From: Pseudomonas sp. BCA17 | GTDB lineage: Bacteria > Pseudomonadota > Gammaproteobacteria > Pseudomonadales > Pseudomonadaceae | Reading direction: 5' to 3' | Assembly: GCF_004519405.1 (NCBI RefSeq) | Contig: NZ_SGWI01000005.1 | Span: 62,001-126,000, forward strand | Length of the DNA stretch: 64,000 nt | Shown here: positions 18,034 through 26,571 of the stretch, piece by piece | Layout of the letters: every line of letters starts with the position of its first letter | Numbering within the stretch: position 1 is the stretch's first letter | The notes under the pieces: model-generated | Seen by the model: the letters and a program-made list of their open reading frames with translations, nothing else | What the model was told of the DNA's origin: nothing | The model's database searches: none | Made by a program: the position numbers and the translations under genes

Positions 18034-18049
18034 TGGCACGAATACTGAG
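18034..18049 (+). promoter_or_regulatory. Sigma-54-like promoter of hmp
   Basis: TGGCACG matches the -24 element; the -12 element reads CTGAG where TTGCA is usual, with the normal 4-bp spacer. The -12 GC is missing (GA), so the promoter may be weak. It lies 40 bp before the hmp start. Confidence 0.5.
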
Positions 18050-18088
18050 TAAGACAGGGTAATCAGTAAAAAGACCCAGGAGTCAGCC

Positions 18089-19267
18089 ATGCTTAGTGCC
18101 CAAGACCGTGCAATCGTCAAATCCACCGTGCCCCTGCTGGAAAGCGGCGGCGAAGCCCTGATCACCCATTTCTATCGCATGATGCTCAGCGAGTATCCGC
18201 AGGTTCGCCCGCTGTTCAACCAGGCCCACCAAGCCAGCGGCGACCAGCCTCGGGCCCTGGCCAACGGTGTGTTGATGTACGCGCGGCATATCGATCAGTT
18301 GGATCAACTCGGCGATCTGGTGGCGAAGATCATCAACAAGCACGTGGCCTTGCAGATTTTGCCGGAACACTACCCGATCGTCGGTAACTGCCTGCTGCGC
18401 GCCATCGCTGAAGTGCTGGGCAGCGAGATCGCCACCCCTGAAGTGATCAGTGCCTGGGGCGCGGCTTATGGTCAGTTGGCGGACATCCTGATCGGCGCCG
18501 AAGCCGCCATCTACGACGAAAAAGCCCAGGCCCTGGGCGGCTGGCGTGGTGCGCGGCCGTTTATCCTGGTCAAGCGGGTGGAGGAGAGCGACGAGATCAG
18601 CTCCTTCTATTTCGCCCCGGTGGACAATGGCCCGATCCTGGCGGCCGCACCTGGGCAATACATCGGCATGAAGCTGGTGCTCGACGGCGAGGAAGTGCGC
18701 CGCAACTATTCCCTGTCGGCCCTGACCGATAACGGCCTGTACCGCATCAGCGTCAAGCGTGAAGCCAATGGGCGGGTCTCCAATTACCTGCATGACCAGA
18801 TACACGTCGGCGCAACCATCGACCTGTTTCCGCCTGCGGGGGAGTTCACCCTGGCGGCCAGCGCCAAGCCGCTGGTGCTGATCAGCGGTGGGGTGGGCAT
18901 CACACCGACCTTGCCGATGCTCGAAGCGGCCCTGGCGACAGAGCGGCCGGTGCATTTTATTCACTGTGCACGTAACGGCGGGGTGCATGCGTTCCGTGAC
19001 TGGGTGGATGGCCTGGCTGCCCGGCATCCGCAGCTCAAGCGCTTCTATTGCTATGCCGAGGATGACGGTGTGAGCGTGGCGGACAAAGTGGGCATGCTGA
19101 CCCAGGAGCAACTGGCGGCGTGGTTACCCGAGCAGCGTGATGTGGATGCTTACTTCCTGGGCCCTAAAGGGTTCATGGCGGCGATCAAGCGCCACCTCAA
19201 GGCGTTGGGTGTGCCGGAAAACCAAAGCCGCTACGAATTCTTCGGTCCGGCGGCTGCCTTGGAATAA
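18089..19267 (+). CDS. hmp: Flavohemoglobin (nitric oxide dioxygenase)
   Basis: 392 residues, normal length. N-terminal globin with the proximal histidine in IINKHVALQILPEHYPIVG; FAD-binding ferredoxin-reductase domain with RRNYSLS; NAD-binding domain with ISGGVGITPTLPML and a C-terminal FFGP. It converts NO and O2 to nitrate with NAD(P)H in the cytosol. RBS CCAGGAG about 9 bp upstream. Controlled by the divergent NorR-type gene. Confidence 0.96.
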   Translation: MLSAQDRAIVKSTVPLLESGGEALITHFYRMMLSEYPQVRPLFNQAHQASGDQPRALANGVLMYARHIDQLDQLGDLVAKIINKHVALQILPEHYPIVGNCLLRAIAEVLGSEIATPEVISAWGAAYGQLADILIGAEAAIYDEKAQALGGWRGARPFILVKRVEESDEISSFYFAPVDNGPILAAAPGQYIGMKLVLDGEEVRRNYSLSALTDNGLYRISVKREANGRVSNYLHDQIHVGATIDLFPPAGEFTLAASAKPLVLISGGVGITPTLPMLEAALATERPVHFIHCARNGGVHAFRDWVDGLAARHPQLKRFYCYAEDDGVSVADKVGMLTQEQLAAWLPEQRDVDAYFLGPKGFMAAIKRHLKALGVPENQSRYEFFGPAAALE

Positions 19268-19296
19268 GCGCTGAAGCTCGCACTGTCTAAAATCAT

Positions 19297-19322
19297 GTGG
19301 GAGGAGGGCAGCCCCTTCCCAC
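19297..19322. repeat. REP-like palindrome
   Basis: GTGGGAGGAGGG-CA-GCCCCTTCCCAC, a relative of the element at 11828-11853, placed 29 bp after hmp, where it may act as a transcript end. Confidence 0.65.
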
Positions 19323-19431
19323 ATTCAGTTCGGCATTTCTCTCGATTAATCCCCTGTTAACCGTGCTCTGTTTAAACGGTGGCCTGTGTGTAAACTTGCG
19401 GCCATTGGCACAACGAAAAAGGGAAACGGGG

Positions 19432-19938
19432 ATGAGTGACGAATTGCGTTTAGGCAGGGAGCGACGCTTTCTGGTGTTGCTGGGCATCATCTGCCTGGCG
19501 CTGATCGGCGGGGCGCTGTACATGCAAGTGGTGTTGGGTGAGGCTCCGTGCCCGCTGTGCATCCTGCAACGCTATGCCTTGCTGTTGATCGCGGTGTTCG
19601 CGTTCATCGGCGCAGCCATGCGCACCCGGGGGGCGCTCACGTTTTTCGAAGGGCTGGTGGTGCTCAGTGCCCTGGGTGGCGTCGCAGCTGCTGGCCATCA
19701 TGTGTACACCCAGTTCTTCCCCGAGGTCAGCTGCGGTGTGGATGTACTGCAGCCGATTGTCGATGAACTGCCCCTTGCGAAGGTGTTCCCCCTGGGTTTC
19801 CAGGTGGATGGCTTTTGCAGCACGCCGTACCCGCCGATACTCGGTCTGTCCCTGGCGCAATGGGCGCTGGTGGCGTTCGTGCTGACGGTGATCCTGGTGC
19901 CTCTGGGCATTTACCGTAACCGCCAACGCAGTAACTGA
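19432..19938 (+). CDS. dsbB: Disulfide bond formation protein DsbB
   Basis: 168 residues, four transmembrane helices. First periplasmic pair CPLC (in EAPCPLCILQRYALL); second pair in VSCGVDVL...GFCSTPYPP. It reoxidises DsbA and passes electrons to ubiquinone. The upstream part of the frame is discarded; ATG 19432 follows AACGGGG. Full length for the family. Confidence 0.93.
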   Translation: MSDELRLGRERRFLVLLGIICLALIGGALYMQVVLGEAPCPLCILQRYALLLIAVFAFIGAAMRTRGALTFFEGLVVLSALGGVAAAGHHVYTQFFPEVSCGVDVLQPIVDELPLAKVFPLGFQVDGFCSTPYPPILGLSLAQWALVAFVLTVILVPLGIYRNRQRSN

Positions 19939-19950
19939 GTCATGCACGAA

Positions 19951-19990
19951 AAACGCCCCGGTCTTCCTTGGAGGAAGGCCGAGGCGTTTT
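19951..19990 (+). terminator. Terminator after dsbB
   Basis: Hairpin AAACGCCCCGGTCTTCC / GGAAGGCCGAGGCGTTT with two mismatches and a 5-nt loop, ending in TTTT, 12 bp past the stop. Confidence 0.75.
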
Positions 19991-20111
19991 GCTTTGTAGG
20001 GATTTTGTGAAACTGCTGTGACAAGGAGCAATTTCAGGTGCGCGCAGCATGCGACATGTTGTCACACGGATGCTGTCGCAGGACGTTTTTGAGCCGCCAT
20101 ATGGGCCATTA

Positions 20112-20134
20112 AATTTGCGCCTGGCGCGCAAATT
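20112..20134. promoter_or_regulatory. Inverted repeat upstream of cyo (AATTTGCGC arms)
   Basis: Perfect 9-bp arms AATTTGCGC / GCGCAAATT around CTGGC. Regulator unknown; it could also form a hairpin. Confidence 0.4.
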
Positions 20135-20241
20135 GTGCTGTCAGTTCGTGGCGTGTGGGACAGCACAAAGCTCGCTGGGTTCCAGCGTCAGGGGCGTCTG
20201 CGAATGCCTTGTTTTATGGGGACTTGCTTGCGTTTACCATG

Positions 20242-20260
20242 CCCTTACAGCCTGTAAGGG
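20242..20260. promoter_or_regulatory. 19-bp near-perfect palindrome upstream of cyo
   Basis: CCCTTACAG-C-CTGTAAGGG, perfect 9-bp arms around one base. The spacing favours a dimeric DNA-binding protein over an RNA hairpin, because there is no loop. Confidence 0.45.
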
Positions 20261-20731
20261 ATGTGGCCCTTTGCCTAATAACACGGCAATTTTTGTGGTT
20301 TTTGTTGAGAATCGAACGCGATAAGATCGCGAACCTTTGCAAGAATGGTGAAGGATTATTGCTGGAATCGATAAAAATTATTTCTTTATAAGACATGGTT
20401 TATACATCGCTAGCTAACTACAATCGCCCGCACTGAATGTCCGGTGCTGTTCAATATTTGAGCATTGGAGCGGTCGAGGAGCAGATGGAAGGCTCTGTGC
20501 GACCCCAGGTTCCGGCAGCCTTTCAACTATCCGCACCAAATGGAATTGGTCTGTAACAAGGCCTTTAGCCACGAAATCGAATAAGAACTCACTGCAGGTC
20601 CGTGAAACGCTCATATATGACGTGATGGGCAGGCTCTTATTCAATCGAAGAGAAATGCCAACCCTTGGCAGGGTGAAGTGTTGGCGATCAAAACCCAACT
20701 GCATTGCGCAAGCTGCTTTAGAGGTCGTGAG

Positions 20732-21673
20732 ATGAGTAAAAACAGGTACCCCCGATTACTAGGCTTTTTGCCGCTGCTTGGCATGCTGTTAATGCTGGGA
20801 GGCTGCAAGTGGACCTTGCTCGACCCAAAAGGACAGGTCGGTCTGGATGAACGAAACCTGATCATCACCGCCACCCTGCTGATGCTGCTGGTCGTGGTCC
20901 CTGTGATCATCATGACCTTCGCCTTCGCCTGGAAATACCGCGCGTCGAACACCAGCGCTACCTACGCGCCGAAGTGGTCGCACTCCACCAAGATCGAAAT
21001 CGCGGTGTGGCTGGTCCCGATCCTCATCATCATTGCCTTGGGTTATGTGACCTACAAGTCCACCCACGCATTGGACCCATACCGTCCGCTGGAATCCGAC
21101 GCCAAGCCGATCAACATCGAAGTGGTCGCGCTGGACTGGAAGTGGCTGTTCATCTACCCGGACCTGGGTATCGCCACCGTCAACAAGATCGTATTCCCGG
21201 AGCACACTCCGGTTAACTTCAAGATCACCTCCGACGCCGTGATGAACTCGTTCTTCATCCCAGCACTGGGCGGTCAGATCTACGCAATGGCAGGCATGCA
21301 GACCAAGCTGCACCTGATCGCCAACCAGAAAGCTGAAATGGAAGGCATCTCCGCCAACTACAGCGGCGCTGGCTTCACCGGCATGAAATTCAAAGCGATC
21401 TCGACGAGCCAGGAAGATTTCAACGCCTGGGTAGCCGAAGTCAAGGCCGCACCTAAACAGCTTGATCAAGCTGAATACGACGCCCTGGCCAAACCAAGCC
21501 AGAACAACCCAGTCGCTCTGTACTCCGCGTATGAGCCGAACCTGTTTCAGAAAATCGTCGACAAGTACGAAGGTATGAAGCCAGGCAAGCCGGTCAAGCA
21601 CGAGAAGAAAGAAGTGGCCGTGGTTGAAGGTTCTGACATGGGCTCGCATTCAACTGCTGGGGCAGAGGAGTAA
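20732..21673 (+). CDS. cyoA: Cytochrome bo3 ubiquinol oxidase subunit II
   Basis: 313 residues. Lipoprotein signal with lipobox LGGC (about residue 25), two transmembrane helices and a periplasmic cupredoxin-like domain (VVALDWKWLFIYPDLGIATVN) lacking CuA ligands, as expected for quinol oxidases. The start at ATG 20732 is set by GAGG 7 bp upstream. First gene of a complete cyoABCDE operon, 3 bp before cyoB. Confidence 0.96.
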   Translation: MSKNRYPRLLGFLPLLGMLLMLGGCKWTLLDPKGQVGLDERNLIITATLLMLLVVVPVIIMTFAFAWKYRASNTSATYAPKWSHSTKIEIAVWLVPILIIIALGYVTYKSTHALDPYRPLESDAKPINIEVVALDWKWLFIYPDLGIATVNKIVFPEHTPVNFKITSDAVMNSFFIPALGGQIYAMAGMQTKLHLIANQKAEMEGISANYSGAGFTGMKFKAISTSQEDFNAWVAEVKAAPKQLDQAEYDALAKPSQNNPVALYSAYEPNLFQKIVDKYEGMKPGKPVKHEKKEVAVVEGSDMGSHSTAGAEE

Positions 21674-21676
21674 ACG

Positions 21677-23695
21677 ATGTTTGGTAAATTAAGTTGGGAT
21701 GCGGTGCCGTTCCACGAGCCGATCGTAATGGTGACTATCGCCATGATCGCGCTGGGTGGACTGGCCCTTGTTGCGGGTATCACGTACTTCAAGAAGTGGT
21801 CCTACCTGTGGACCGAGTGGCTGACTTCGGTCGACCACAAGAAAATCGGCGTCATGTACGTCATCGTTGCCATGGTCATGCTGCTGCGTGGTTTTGCCGA
21901 CGCCATCATGATGCGTACCCAGTTGGCCATGGCCACCGAGGGTTCGCCTGGCTACCTGCCGCCTGAACACTATGACCAGATCTTCACCGCCCACGGTGTG
22001 ATCATGATCATCTTCATGGCGATGCCATTCTTCACCGGCTTGATGAACCTTGCCTTGCCGCTGCAGATCGGTGCGCGTGACGTTGCCTACCCGTTCCTGA
22101 ACTCCCTGAGCTTCTGGCTGCTGGTTTCCGGCGTGGTGCTGATCAACGTTTCCCTGGGCGTCGGCGAATTCGCCAAGACCGGTTGGGTTGCGTATCCGCC
22201 ATTGTCGGGCATTCAGTACAGTCCGGGCGTGGGTGTGGACTACTACATCTGGGCGCTACAGTTATCAGGGCTCGGGACGACGCTGACGGGGGTCAACTTC
22301 CTGGCCACCGTCCTGAAAATGCGCGCCCCTGGCATGAAACTGATGGACATGCCGATCTTCACCTGGACCTGCACCTGGGCAAACGTCCTGATCGTGGCTT
22401 CGTTCCCGATCCTGGCCGCTACCATGGCGCTGCTGTCGCTTGACCGTTACCTGGATTTCCACATTTTCACCAACGAACTTGGTGGCAATCCAATGATGTA
22501 CGTGAACCTGTTCTGGGCATGGGGTCACCCTGAGGTGTACATCCTGATCCTGCCAGCGTTCGGTATCTTCTCCGAAGTGATCTCGACCTTTACCGGCAAG
22601 CGCCTGTTCGGTCACCACTCGATGGTCTACGCCTCCGGCGCGATCTCGATCCTGGGCTTCATGGTTTGGCTGCACCACTTCTTCACCATGGGTTCGGGTG
22701 CCAGCGTCAACGCCTTCTTCGGCCTGGCAACGATGCTGATTTCCATCCCGACGGGGGTGAAGCTATTCAACTGGCTGTTCACCATCTACCACGGCCGTCT
22801 GCGTATCACCAGCCAGGTTCTGTGGACCCTGGGCTTCATGGTGACCTTCGCTATCGGCGGCATGACCGGCGTACTGCTGGCCATTCCGGGTGCTGACTTC
22901 GTACTGCACAACAGCCTGTTCGTGATCGCTCACTTCCACAACGTGATCATCGGTGGTGCTGTATTCGGTTACATCGCTGGTTTCGCCTTCTACTTCCCTA
23001 AAGCGTTCGGCTTCAAGCTGCACGAAGGTTGGGGCAAGGCTGCGTTCTGGTTCTGGATCTCGGGCTTCTTCGTCGCGTTCATGCCGCTCTATGCACTGGG
23101 CTTCATGGGCATGACCCGTCGTCTGAACGCCACCACCAACCCTGAGTGGGTGCCGTACCTGTACGTCGCCATGTTCGGTGCGGTGATGATCGCCGTGGGT
23201 ATCGCCTGCCAGCTGATCCAGCTGTACGTCAGCGTGCGTGATCGCAAGCAGAACATGTGCGAATCCGGTGACCCATGGAACGGCCACACCCTGGAATGGT
23301 CGACCTCGTCGCCACCTCCGTTCTACAACTTCGCCGTGATCCCTACTGCGAACACCATTGATGCGTTCACCGAAGCCAAGGAAGACGGTACTGCGTACCA
23401 GAAGCCCAAGCACTACGAACCGATCCACATGCCAAACAACACCGCCACTGGCGTGGTGATGGGCGGCCTGCTGACCGTGTTCGGTTTCGCGATGATCTGG
23501 CACATCTGGTGGCTGGCAATCGTGAGCCTGGTCGGCACTATCGGTTACTTCATCATCCACGCTGCCCGTGATGATCAAGGCTACATGGTGCCGGTCGAGA
23601 CGATCGAGCGCATCGAAGCCGAGCAGCACGCTCGCCTGGTAGCCGAGAAGAAGATTCCGGCCAACCGTGTAGAAACCTCGTTGGAACAGGCTTAA
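21677..23695 (+). CDS. cyoB: Cytochrome bo3 ubiquinol oxidase subunit I
   Basis: 672 residues, about 15 helices. Catalytic haem-copper subunit: haem ligand in TAHGVIMIIF, CuB/Tyr site WAWGHPEVYILILP, HHFFTMG and the paired histidines in IAHFHNVIIGG. It reduces O2 to water with ubiquinol and pumps protons. Full length. Confidence 0.97.
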   Translation: MFGKLSWDAVPFHEPIVMVTIAMIALGGLALVAGITYFKKWSYLWTEWLTSVDHKKIGVMYVIVAMVMLLRGFADAIMMRTQLAMATEGSPGYLPPEHYDQIFTAHGVIMIIFMAMPFFTGLMNLALPLQIGARDVAYPFLNSLSFWLLVSGVVLINVSLGVGEFAKTGWVAYPPLSGIQYSPGVGVDYYIWALQLSGLGTTLTGVNFLATVLKMRAPGMKLMDMPIFTWTCTWANVLIVASFPILAATMALLSLDRYLDFHIFTNELGGNPMMYVNLFWAWGHPEVYILILPAFGIFSEVISTFTGKRLFGHHSMVYASGAISILGFMVWLHHFFTMGSGASVNAFFGLATMLISIPTGVKLFNWLFTIYHGRLRITSQVLWTLGFMVTFAIGGMTGVLLAIPGADFVLHNSLFVIAHFHNVIIGGAVFGYIAGFAFYFPKAFGFKLHEGWGKAAFWFWISGFFVAFMPLYALGFMGMTRRLNATTNPEWVPYLYVAMFGAVMIAVGIACQLIQLYVSVRDRKQNMCESGDPWNGHTLEWSTSSPPPFYNFAVIPTANTIDAFTEAKEDGTAYQKPKHYEPIHMPNNTATGVVMGGLLTVFGFAMIWHIWWLAIVSLVGTIGYFIIHAARDDQGYMVPVETIERIEAEQHARLVAEKKIPANRVETSLEQA

Positions 23696-23698
23696 ACC

Positions 23699-24325
23699 AT
23701 GTCGAACTTAGTGACCAATGCTGGACACGCCCATGTCGATGACCATGGGCACGATGACCATCACCACGACTCGGGGCCAATGACCGTTTTCGGTTTCTGG
23801 CTCTACCTGATGACCGACTGCATCTTGTTTGCGTCGATCTTCGCGGTGTACGCGGTACTGGTAAACAACACTGCCGGTGGCCCGTCGGGCCACGACATCT
23901 TCGAACTGCCTTATGTGCTCGGCGAAACCGCCTTGCTGTTGTTCAGTTCGATTACCTACGGCTTCGCCATGTTGGCCTTCTACAAGGGCAACAAGAAAGG
24001 CGTACTGAGCTGGCTGGCACTGACCTTCCTGTTCGGCCTGGGCTTCATCGGCATGGAAGTCAACGAGTTCCACCTGCTGATCTCCGAAGGCTACGGCCCG
24101 CACCGTTCCGGCTTCCTGTCCGCGTTCTTCACGCTGGTAGGCACCCACGGTCTGCACGTATCGGCAGGTCTGCTGTGGATGGCGGTGATGATGTATCAGG
24201 TCAATAAGCACGGCCTGACCAACACCAACAAGACTCGCCTGAGCTGCCTGAGCCTGTTCTGGCACTTCCTGGACGTGGTCTGGATCTGCGTATTCACCGT
24301 TGTCTACCTGATGGGGACTCTGTAA
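23699..24325 (+). CDS. cyoC: Cytochrome bo3 ubiquinol oxidase subunit III
   Basis: 208 residues with five helices. A histidine-rich N-terminus (HVDDHGHDDHHHDS) precedes the COX3 fold (FGLGFIGMEVNEFHLL, GTHGLHVSAGLLW). Starts 3 bp after cyoB; its stop overlaps cyoD by 1 bp. Confidence 0.96.
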   Translation: MSNLVTNAGHAHVDDHGHDDHHHDSGPMTVFGFWLYLMTDCILFASIFAVYAVLVNNTAGGPSGHDIFELPYVLGETALLLFSSITYGFAMLAFYKGNKKGVLSWLALTFLFGLGFIGMEVNEFHLLISEGYGPHRSGFLSAFFTLVGTHGLHVSAGLLWMAVMMYQVNKHGLTNTNKTRLSCLSLFWHFLDVVWICVFTVVYLMGTL

Positions 24326-24660
24326 TGGCTAATGCACACTCCCATGACAGCCACGATGCAAGCCACGGCAGCGTCAAGTCTTACGCTATCGGCTTCATCC
24401 TGTCGGTCATCCTGACCCTGATCCCGTTCGGCCTGGTGATGTACCCAACCTTGCCGAAGTCGATCACCTTGATGATCGTCCTGGCGTTCGCAGTGATTCA
24501 GGTTCTGGTTCACCTGGTGTACTTCCTGCACCTGGACCGCTCTGCGGCCCAGCGTGAGAACGTGATTGCATTCGTGTTCGCAGGCCTGGTGATCGTTCTG
24601 CTGGTTGGTCTGTCGCTGTGGATCATGTTCAGCATCCACACCTACATGATGGCGAAGTGA
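24325..24660 (+). CDS. cyoD: Cytochrome bo3 ubiquinol oxidase subunit IV
   Basis: 111 residues, three helices, with the family segment VLVHLVYFLHLDRS. It supports CuB loading and assembly. The TAATG overlap with cyoC indicates coupled translation. Confidence 0.95.
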   Translation: MANAHSHDSHDASHGSVKSYAIGFILSVILTLIPFGLVMYPTLPKSITLMIVLAFAVIQVLVHLVYFLHLDRSAAQRENVIAFVFAGLVIVLLVGLSLWIMFSIHTYMMAK

Positions 24661-24671
24661 GGTAAGACCCG

Positions 24672-25559
24672 ATGTCGCTTAAGCACTTTATCCAAATCAC
24701 CAAACCGGGGATCATTTTCGGTAACGTGCTTTCTGTGGCGGGCGGTTTCTTCCTGGCCTCCAAGGGGCATGTCGATCTGGCCATTTTCTTGGCTGCAATG
24801 ATCGGCACGTCCCTGGTGGTAGCTTCCGGTTGTGTCTTCAACAACTGCATCGACCGTGACATCGATATCAAGATGGAGCGCACCAAGAACCGCGTGCTGG
24901 TCCAGGGGCTTATTTCCCTGAAGCTGGCACTGGTTTACGCGACCGTCCTGGGTGTTGCCGGTGTGGCATTGTTGTACAAGGTGGCCAACCCGTTGGCGGC
25001 GCTGTTTGCCGTGATCGGCTTTGTCATCTACGTCGGCCTCTACAGCCTGTACCTCAAGCGCAAGTCGGTTCACGGCACGCTGGTGGGCAGTCTGTCGGGG
25101 GCGATGCCGCCGGTGATTGGTTATGTGGCTGTGACCAATAGCTTCGACATGGCCGCGCTGACGCTACTGGTGATGTTCAGCCTGTGGCAGATGCCGCATT
25201 CCTACGCCATCGCGATTTTCCGCTTCAATGACTACCTGGCTGCGTCGATTCCGGTTCTGCCGGTCAAGCGTGGCATCCAGGTGGCCAAGAAACACATCCT
25301 GCTCTACATCCTGGCCTTCCTCCTGGCGACCTTGATGTTGACCTTCAGTGGCTACGCCGGCATGAGCTACCTCGCCGTTGCGGCCGCCATGGGCATGTAC
25401 TGGTTGTACATGGCCTGGACCGGTTACAAGGCGGTGGATGACACCGTCTGGGCGCGCAAGCTGTTCGTGTTCTCGATCTTCACCATCACCGCGCTGAGCG
25501 TGATGATGTCCCTGGATTTCCAAGTGCCGAAAGAGCTGTTGCTGACCTACGCACACTGA
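24672..25559 (+). CDS. cyoE: Protohaem IX farnesyltransferase (haem O synthase)
   Basis: 295 residues, about nine helices, UbiA family. Prenyl-diphosphate-binding motif NNCIDRDIDIKMERTKNR and the second motif around RFNDYLAASIPVLP. It makes haem O for cyoB. RBS GAGGT; 11 bp after cyoD. A terminator follows. Confidence 0.96.
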   Translation: MSLKHFIQITKPGIIFGNVLSVAGGFFLASKGHVDLAIFLAAMIGTSLVVASGCVFNNCIDRDIDIKMERTKNRVLVQGLISLKLALVYATVLGVAGVALLYKVANPLAALFAVIGFVIYVGLYSLYLKRKSVHGTLVGSLSGAMPPVIGYVAVTNSFDMAALTLLVMFSLWQMPHSYAIAIFRFNDYLAASIPVLPVKRGIQVAKKHILLYILAFLLATLMLTFSGYAGMSYLAVAAAMGMYWLYMAWTGYKAVDDTVWARKLFVFSIFTITALSVMMSLDFQVPKELLLTYAH

Positions 25560-25576
25560 GTCGATGGATGAAAAAC

Positions 25577-25609
25577 AACCCCGCCTTCGCAAGAAGCGCG
25601 GGGTTTTTT
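25577..25609 (+). terminator. Terminator of the cyo operon
   Basis: AACCCCGC / GCGGGGTT stem with a 13-nt interior followed by TTTTTTG, 18 bp after the cyoE stop. Confidence 0.85.
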
Positions 25610-25683
25610 GTATTTTGGCTTGTCCGCGAAAAACCTGAGGGTGTCGTGCCAAACCGGGCACGCTGCGTTATCGTTGCCGTTTT

Positions 25684-25706
25684 TCGCGAGCAAGCTCGCT
25701 CCTACA
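25684..25706. repeat. REP-like short palindrome
   Basis: TCGCGAGCAAGCTCGCTCCTACA, one of the abundant short palindromic repeat types of pseudomonads, in the cyoE-queC gap. Confidence 0.65.
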
Positions 25707-25737
25707 CCCACATTCTACAAATGCAGGAAGCGCAGAG

Positions 25738-26436
25738 ATGAGTAAAAAAGCCGTTATGGTATTCAGTGGCGGGCAGGATTCGACGACCTGTCTGATTCAG
25801 GCATTGCCACTGTATGACGAAGTGCACTGCATTACCTTCGATTATGGCCAGCGCCACGTGGCGGAAATTGAAGTCGCCCAGCAGCTTGCCAAGCAGTTGG
25901 GCGCCACCGTTCACAAAGTGATGGATGTGTCCTTGCTCAACGAGCTGGCCATCAGCAGCCTGACCCGCGACAACATCCCGGTGCCGACCGTGAACAGCTC
26001 GGGCGAGAGCCTGCCGAGCACCTTTGTGCCGGGGCGCAACATTCTGTTCCTGACCCTGGCAGCGATCTACGCCTATCAGGTGAAGGCTGAAACCGTGATT
26101 ACCGGTGTATGCGAAACCGACTTCTCGGGTTATCCCGATTGTCGCGATGAGTTCGTCAAGGCACTGAACAAGGCGCTGGAACTGGGCATGGAATACAAAC
26201 TGCGCCTGGACACCCCGTTGATGTGGCTGAACAAGGCCGAGACCTGGGCACTGGCCGACTATCACAACCAGTTGGAGCTGGTGCGCCACAACACCCTGAC
26301 CTGCTACAACGGCATCATCGGCACGGGTTGCGGTCATTGTGACGCGTGCAACCTGCGCGCTCGCGGCTTGAATGAGTACCTGCAGAACAAGACTGACGTG
26401 ATGCAGAGCCTCAAGCAGAAGTTGCAGCTGAATTAA
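25738..26436 (+). CDS. queC: 7-cyano-7-deazaguanine (preQ0) synthase
   Basis: 232 residues. PP-loop ATPase motif FSGGQDSTTCL and zinc site CGHCDACNLR near the C-terminus. It makes preQ0 from 7-carboxy-7-deazaguanine for queuosine. Not linked here to queD or queE. A VUT/YhhQ-like candidate precursor transporter lies immediately beyond on the opposite strand, and queA-tgt are 35 kb away in the same window. Confidence 0.95.
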   Translation: MSKKAVMVFSGGQDSTTCLIQALPLYDEVHCITFDYGQRHVAEIEVAQQLAKQLGATVHKVMDVSLLNELAISSLTRDNIPVPTVNSSGESLPSTFVPGRNILFLTLAAIYAYQVKAETVITGVCETDFSGYPDCRDEFVKALNKALELGMEYKLRLDTPLMWLNKAETWALADYHNQLELVRHNTLTCYNGIIGTGCGHCDACNLRARGLNEYLQNKTDVMQSLKQKLQLN

Positions 26437-26463
26437 GTCATTCCCGCGAGCAACCGCTCACCC

Positions 26464-26568
26464 GTGGCGAGGGAGCTTGCTCCCGCTGGACTGCGTAGCA
26501 GGCCCAGTCTTTTCAAACCAAAAGCTGGGGCCGCTACGCGACCCAGCGGGAGCAAGCTCCCTCGCCAC
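26464..26568. repeat. REPIN (inverted REP pair), copy 1
   Basis: 105 bp: GTGGCGAGGGAGCTTGCTCC...at the left and its reverse complement at the right, enclosing a linker with ACTGCGTAGCAGGCCCAGTC. Nearly identical to 30846-30950 in the same orientation. Together they bracket four genes. Confidence 0.88.
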
Positions 26569-26571
26569 AGG

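Larger units (their letters stand above)
19991..20731. other. 741-bp palindrome-rich region upstream of cyoA
   Basis: No convincing coding frame. It contains three perfect inverted repeats: AATTTGCGC-5-GCGCAAATT (20112-20134), CCCTTACAG-1-CTGTAAGGG (20242-20260) and CGCGAT-3-ATCGCG (20317-20331). A possible promoter TTATTT-N17-TATACA lies at 20378-20406, which would give a leader of over 300 nt before cyoA. The size and palindromes suggest several regulators of terminal-oxidase choice, but none is identified. The cyoA RBS GAGG is at 20721-20724. Confidence 0.5.

Noticed and set aside
25610..25737. preQ1 riboswitch before queC
   Set aside because: No preQ1-type pseudoknot pattern visible; the gap holds a REP-like palindrome instead.
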